Positions 24,050 through 25,490 of a stretch of 25,490 nt of DNA are shown here, piece after piece (position 1 is the first letter of the stretch; each line of letters opens with the position of its first letter). The stretch covers positions 45,095-70,584 of the forward strand of contig CABIXK010000008.1 in the NCBI GenBank assembly GCA_902362705.1, written 5' to 3'. The position numbers and the translations under genes are program-made. This DNA is from Rikenellaceae bacterium. Lineage in GTDB: Bacteria; Bacteroidota; Bacteroidia; Bacteroidales; Rikenellaceae. The notes under the pieces are model-generated. The model was not told the DNA's origin. It did no database searches and saw nothing but the letters and a program-made list of their open reading frames with translations.

Positions 24050-25041
24050 TCGGCCTGCATGGCGTCCTTGTCGGGCAGCGGCTTGAAGCCCTCGCCGAAG
24101 GTGTCGTAGGCGTCGGTCACGACGACGAACGCCCGCGGATCGATCTCCTTGATTTTGTGCTGTACCTGGTGCACCTCCTTGCGGCTGACCACCAGGAAGA
24201 TCATGTCGCGCGAGGTGCCGGTGTACATGCCGCGCGAGCGGATGTAGGTGGCGCTGCGGTCGAGGTCCTCGATGATGAAGCGCTTGAGCTCGTCGTGGTT
24301 GTCGCTGATGATGAAGAGCAGCTTGTCGTACGACGCGCCGTCGAGCATGTAGGCCACCACGCGCGACGAGGCGTAGATGGTGATGAGCGAGTAGAGCGTG
24401 AGCATCCACCCCGCGGGTGCCGCGTCGCCCGTGCCCAGGCCGAAGCCGATGACCACCAGACCCGACAGCACCACGGCGCCGTCGGCCAGGAAGATGCCCG
24501 TGGAGAACTTGATGCCGAAGTACTTCTGCAGGAGCATGCCCACGATGTCGGTGCCCCCCGTGGTGGCCTGCTGCCGCACGACCATGCCCTGGCCCACGCC
24601 CACCAGCACGGCGGCCATGAGGCAGGTGAGCAGCAGGTCGTTCGACAGATCGAGCCGCCCTCCCAGCAGCAGCGCGGGGTCGAGCGACTCGACGGCCGCG
24701 GCGTCGGGGTAGACCAGACGCGTGAGCACGTTCATGAAGCCCGGCGTGTAGAGCGCCGCCACCACCGTGCGGGCGCCGAACTGGCCGCCGAAGACGAGCA
24801 GGGCGACGAGCATGAGCGGCACGTCGAACATGTAGCCGAAGGTACCCACCTGGATCGAGGGGAAGATGTTGTGGAGCACGATGCCCAGGCCGTAGACGCC
24901 GCCCGGCACGAAGTTGTAGGGGTTGATGAAGAGCACGAAGCCCGCGCCCATGATCGAGCATCCCACGATGATGAGCACCCACGAGCGCCACCACGCCCAC
25001 GAGCCCATCGGTTCGAGCATCGACAAAGTTTTGGTATCCAT
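24046..25041 (-). CDS. YitT family membrane protein with DUF2179 domain
   Basis: 331 residues. About five to six transmembrane helices make the YitT part, with the family phrases NPYNFVPGGVYGLGIVLHN (40-58) and QQATTGGTDIVGMLLQK; the cytosolic C-terminal DUF2179 domain follows (about 245-320; RSATYIRSRGMYTGTSRDMIFLVVSRKE, then the DPRAFVVVTDAYDTFGEGFKP end). Function is not firmly known; transport is usually suggested. It heads a head-to-tail minus-strand set (YitT, miaB, DEAD-box, GH20) with gaps of 24, 22 and 59 bp, with the one clear promoter in front of it. Confidence 0.92.
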   Translation of the reverse strand: MDTKTLSMLEPMGSWAWWRSWVLIIVGCSIMGAGFVLFINPYNFVPGGVYGLGIVLHNIFPSIQVGTFGYMFDVPLMLVALLVFGGQFGARTVVAALYTPGFMNVLTRLVYPDAAAVESLDPALLLGGRLDLSNDLLLTCLMAAVLVGVGQGMVVRQQATTGGTDIVGMLLQKYFGIKFSTGIFLADGAVVLSGLVVIGFGLGTGDAAPAGWMLTLYSLITIYASSRVVAYMLDGASYDKLLFIISDNHDELKRFIIEDLDRSATYIRSRGMYTGTSRDMIFLVVSRKEVHQVQHKIKEIDPRAFVVVTDAYDTFGEGFKPLPDKDAMQAE

Positions 25042-25072
25042 AGTTTTCCGGTTATGCGGATTTGAGATAGGG

Positions 25073-25080
25073 CAAAGATA
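25073..25080 (-). promoter_or_regulatory. -7 box TATCTTTG before the YitT-miaB-helicase set
   Basis: Exact TAnnTTTG on the minus strand, 31 bp before the ATG at 25041, giving a leader of about 25 nt. It may drive all four downstream minus-strand genes. Confidence 0.75.
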
Positions 25081-25115
25081 CGAAAAGTCGGGCGCAGAAG
25101 CAAGCCCGCTCGCAC

Positions 25116-25157
25116 GAGAAGTAAAAAGTAATAAAGTAAAAAGTGAGAAGTGAAAGG
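25116..25157 (-). repeat. AT-rich 7-nt tandem repeat (ACTTTTT type)
   Basis: GAAGTAAAAAGTAATAAAGT followed by AAAAAGTGAGAAGTGAAAGG on the plus strand; complement of the ACTTTTT family. Confidence 0.6.
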
Positions 25158-25172
25158 TGGAGGGAGACGCCG

Positions 25173-25265
25173 AAGGGGCAGGCCGCAGCCAGCGAAGGGC
25201 GGCACGAGCAGCGCGAGTTGCGGGCCTTCGCCCGGGGTGGCTGCGGTCCGCAGGTCTTCGACTGC
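25173..25265 (-). repeat. Structured intergenic element, copy F
   Basis: Outer stem CCGCAGCCA (25183-25191) with TGGCTGCGG (25238-25246), perfect. Inner stem GCGAAGG (25192-25198) with CCTTCGC (25225-25231), perfect; the two middle pairs are A.T where copies C, E and G have G.C. The bulge is on the right side, so the copy points to the minus strand. Small hairpin 25250-25265 with a GAA loop (minus strand) and one bulged base. Confidence 0.87.
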
Positions 25266-25274
25266 CATGGTGTA

Positions 25275-25369
25275 TTTTCAGACCGTAGCCGGCGGAGGCG
25301 CTCGGAAGGCTTTGCCGACAGAGCAGCCCTCCGCCCGGGGGCGGCTACGGGCTGCGCAGCTGGCGCTGC
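25275..25369 (-). repeat. Structured intergenic element, copy G
   Basis: Outer stem CCGTAGCCG (25283-25291) with CGGCTACGG (25342-25350), perfect with T.A and G.C in place of C.G and A.T. Inner stem GCGGAGG (25292-25298) with CCTCCGC (25328-25334), perfect. Small hairpin GCAGC-TGGC-GCTGC (25356-25369). TTTTCAGAC at 25275-25283 is the complement of the GTCTGAAAA tail seen in copy B. Confidence 0.88.
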
Positions 25370-25402
25370 AAGGCTGCAATGAATAATGGGCGGCAGCCTA
25401 TT

Positions 25403-25417
25403 CCCATTTTCAATTTG
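25403..25417 (+). repeat. Short AT-rich repeat (CATTTTC type)
   Basis: CCCATTTTCAATTTG, two units of the 7-nt family between element copies G and H. Confidence 0.45.
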
Positions 25418-25425
25418 CGCTCGAA

Positions 25426-25490
25426 CGCAGCCAGCGAAGGACAAAACTCGAAGAGTTGCGGGCCTTCGCCGCCCGTGGCTGCGGCCCGCC
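25426..25490 (-). repeat. Structured intergenic element, copy H, cut by window end
   Basis: Outer stem CGCAGCCA (25426-25433) with TGGCTGCG (25476-25483); inner stem GCGAAGG (25434-25440) with CCTTCGC (25463-25469), both perfect. Bulge 25470-25475 on the right side. Its 5' small hairpin would be beyond the window. Confidence 0.85.

Larger units (their letters stand above)
25081..25490. other. Gene-free region with three element copies
   Basis: Nothing coding is supported. It holds two AT-rich repeat tracts and three consecutive minus-strand copies of the structured element; the last one is cut off by the window end. Confidence 0.75.

Noticed and set aside
25052..25444. Open frames in the right-hand gap (both strands)
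   Set aside because: They run through the structured element copies and AT-rich tracts and show no protein-like composition.

Overview
The window looks like the chromosome of a GC-rich gut Bacteroidota, most likely Alistipes or another Rikenellaceae. The reasons are: Bacteroidota-type -7 promoter boxes (TATCTTTG and close variants) in front of several genes; no obvious Shine-Dalgarno sequences; secreted proteins ending their leaders in 'RAQ'; the succinate-propionate decarboxylase operon; and a large secreted GH20 hexosaminidase and sialate O-acetylesterase. The genus is inference; no rRNA or marker phylogeny is visible.

Layout. 1-2542 (minus): a DUF3592-like protein followed by a secreted GDSL/SASA double-domain esterase that runs off the left edge. 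2543-3296: gene-free, full of hairpin repeats. 3297-7373 (minus): mce-mmdA-mmdD-mmdC-mmdB, encoding methylmalonyl-CoA epimerase and the sodium-pumping methylmalonyl-CoA decarboxylase; a divergent plus-strand unit (thioredoxin-like protein, meaB) serves the same pathway because MeaB guards methylmalonyl-CoA mutase. 9194-9793 (minus): a UPF0126/TRIC-type membrane protein. 9810-10300: second repeat-filled gap. 10340-11949 (plus): SPFH protein, ribbon-helix-helix protein, small membrane protein, possibly a 42-residue ORF. 12254-12952 (plus): a sirtuin without its zinc cysteines. 13198-16707 (plus): SRD5A-type steroid 5-alpha-reductase, old-yellow-enzyme reductase, short-chain dehydrogenase, HAD phosphatase. 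16866-16940 (minus): tRNA-Pro(TGG). 17072-18664 (plus): catalase. 18742-25041 (minus): YitT transporter-like protein, MiaB, DEAD-box helicase and GH20 hexosaminidase, read head to tail. 25081-25490: third repeat-filled gap.

Two things stand out. First, 13198-16707 is a compact operon of a eukaryote-like steroid 5-alpha-reductase, an OYE-type ene-reductase and a hydroxysteroid-dehydrogenase-like SDR. Together these could reduce the 4-ene and 3-keto groups of bile acids or steroid hormones in both stereochemical senses. Second, all three large gene-free gaps plus the gap before the sirtuin hold copies of one structured element, eight in this window (five plus, three minus). It has an 8-9 bp outer stem, a one-sided C/G-rich bulge, a 7-8 bp inner stem and a variable loop, usually preceded by a tiny hairpin. 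The stems show compensatory base changes between copies, so the fold is being conserved rather than only the sequence. These elements travel with AT-rich 7-nt tandem repeats.
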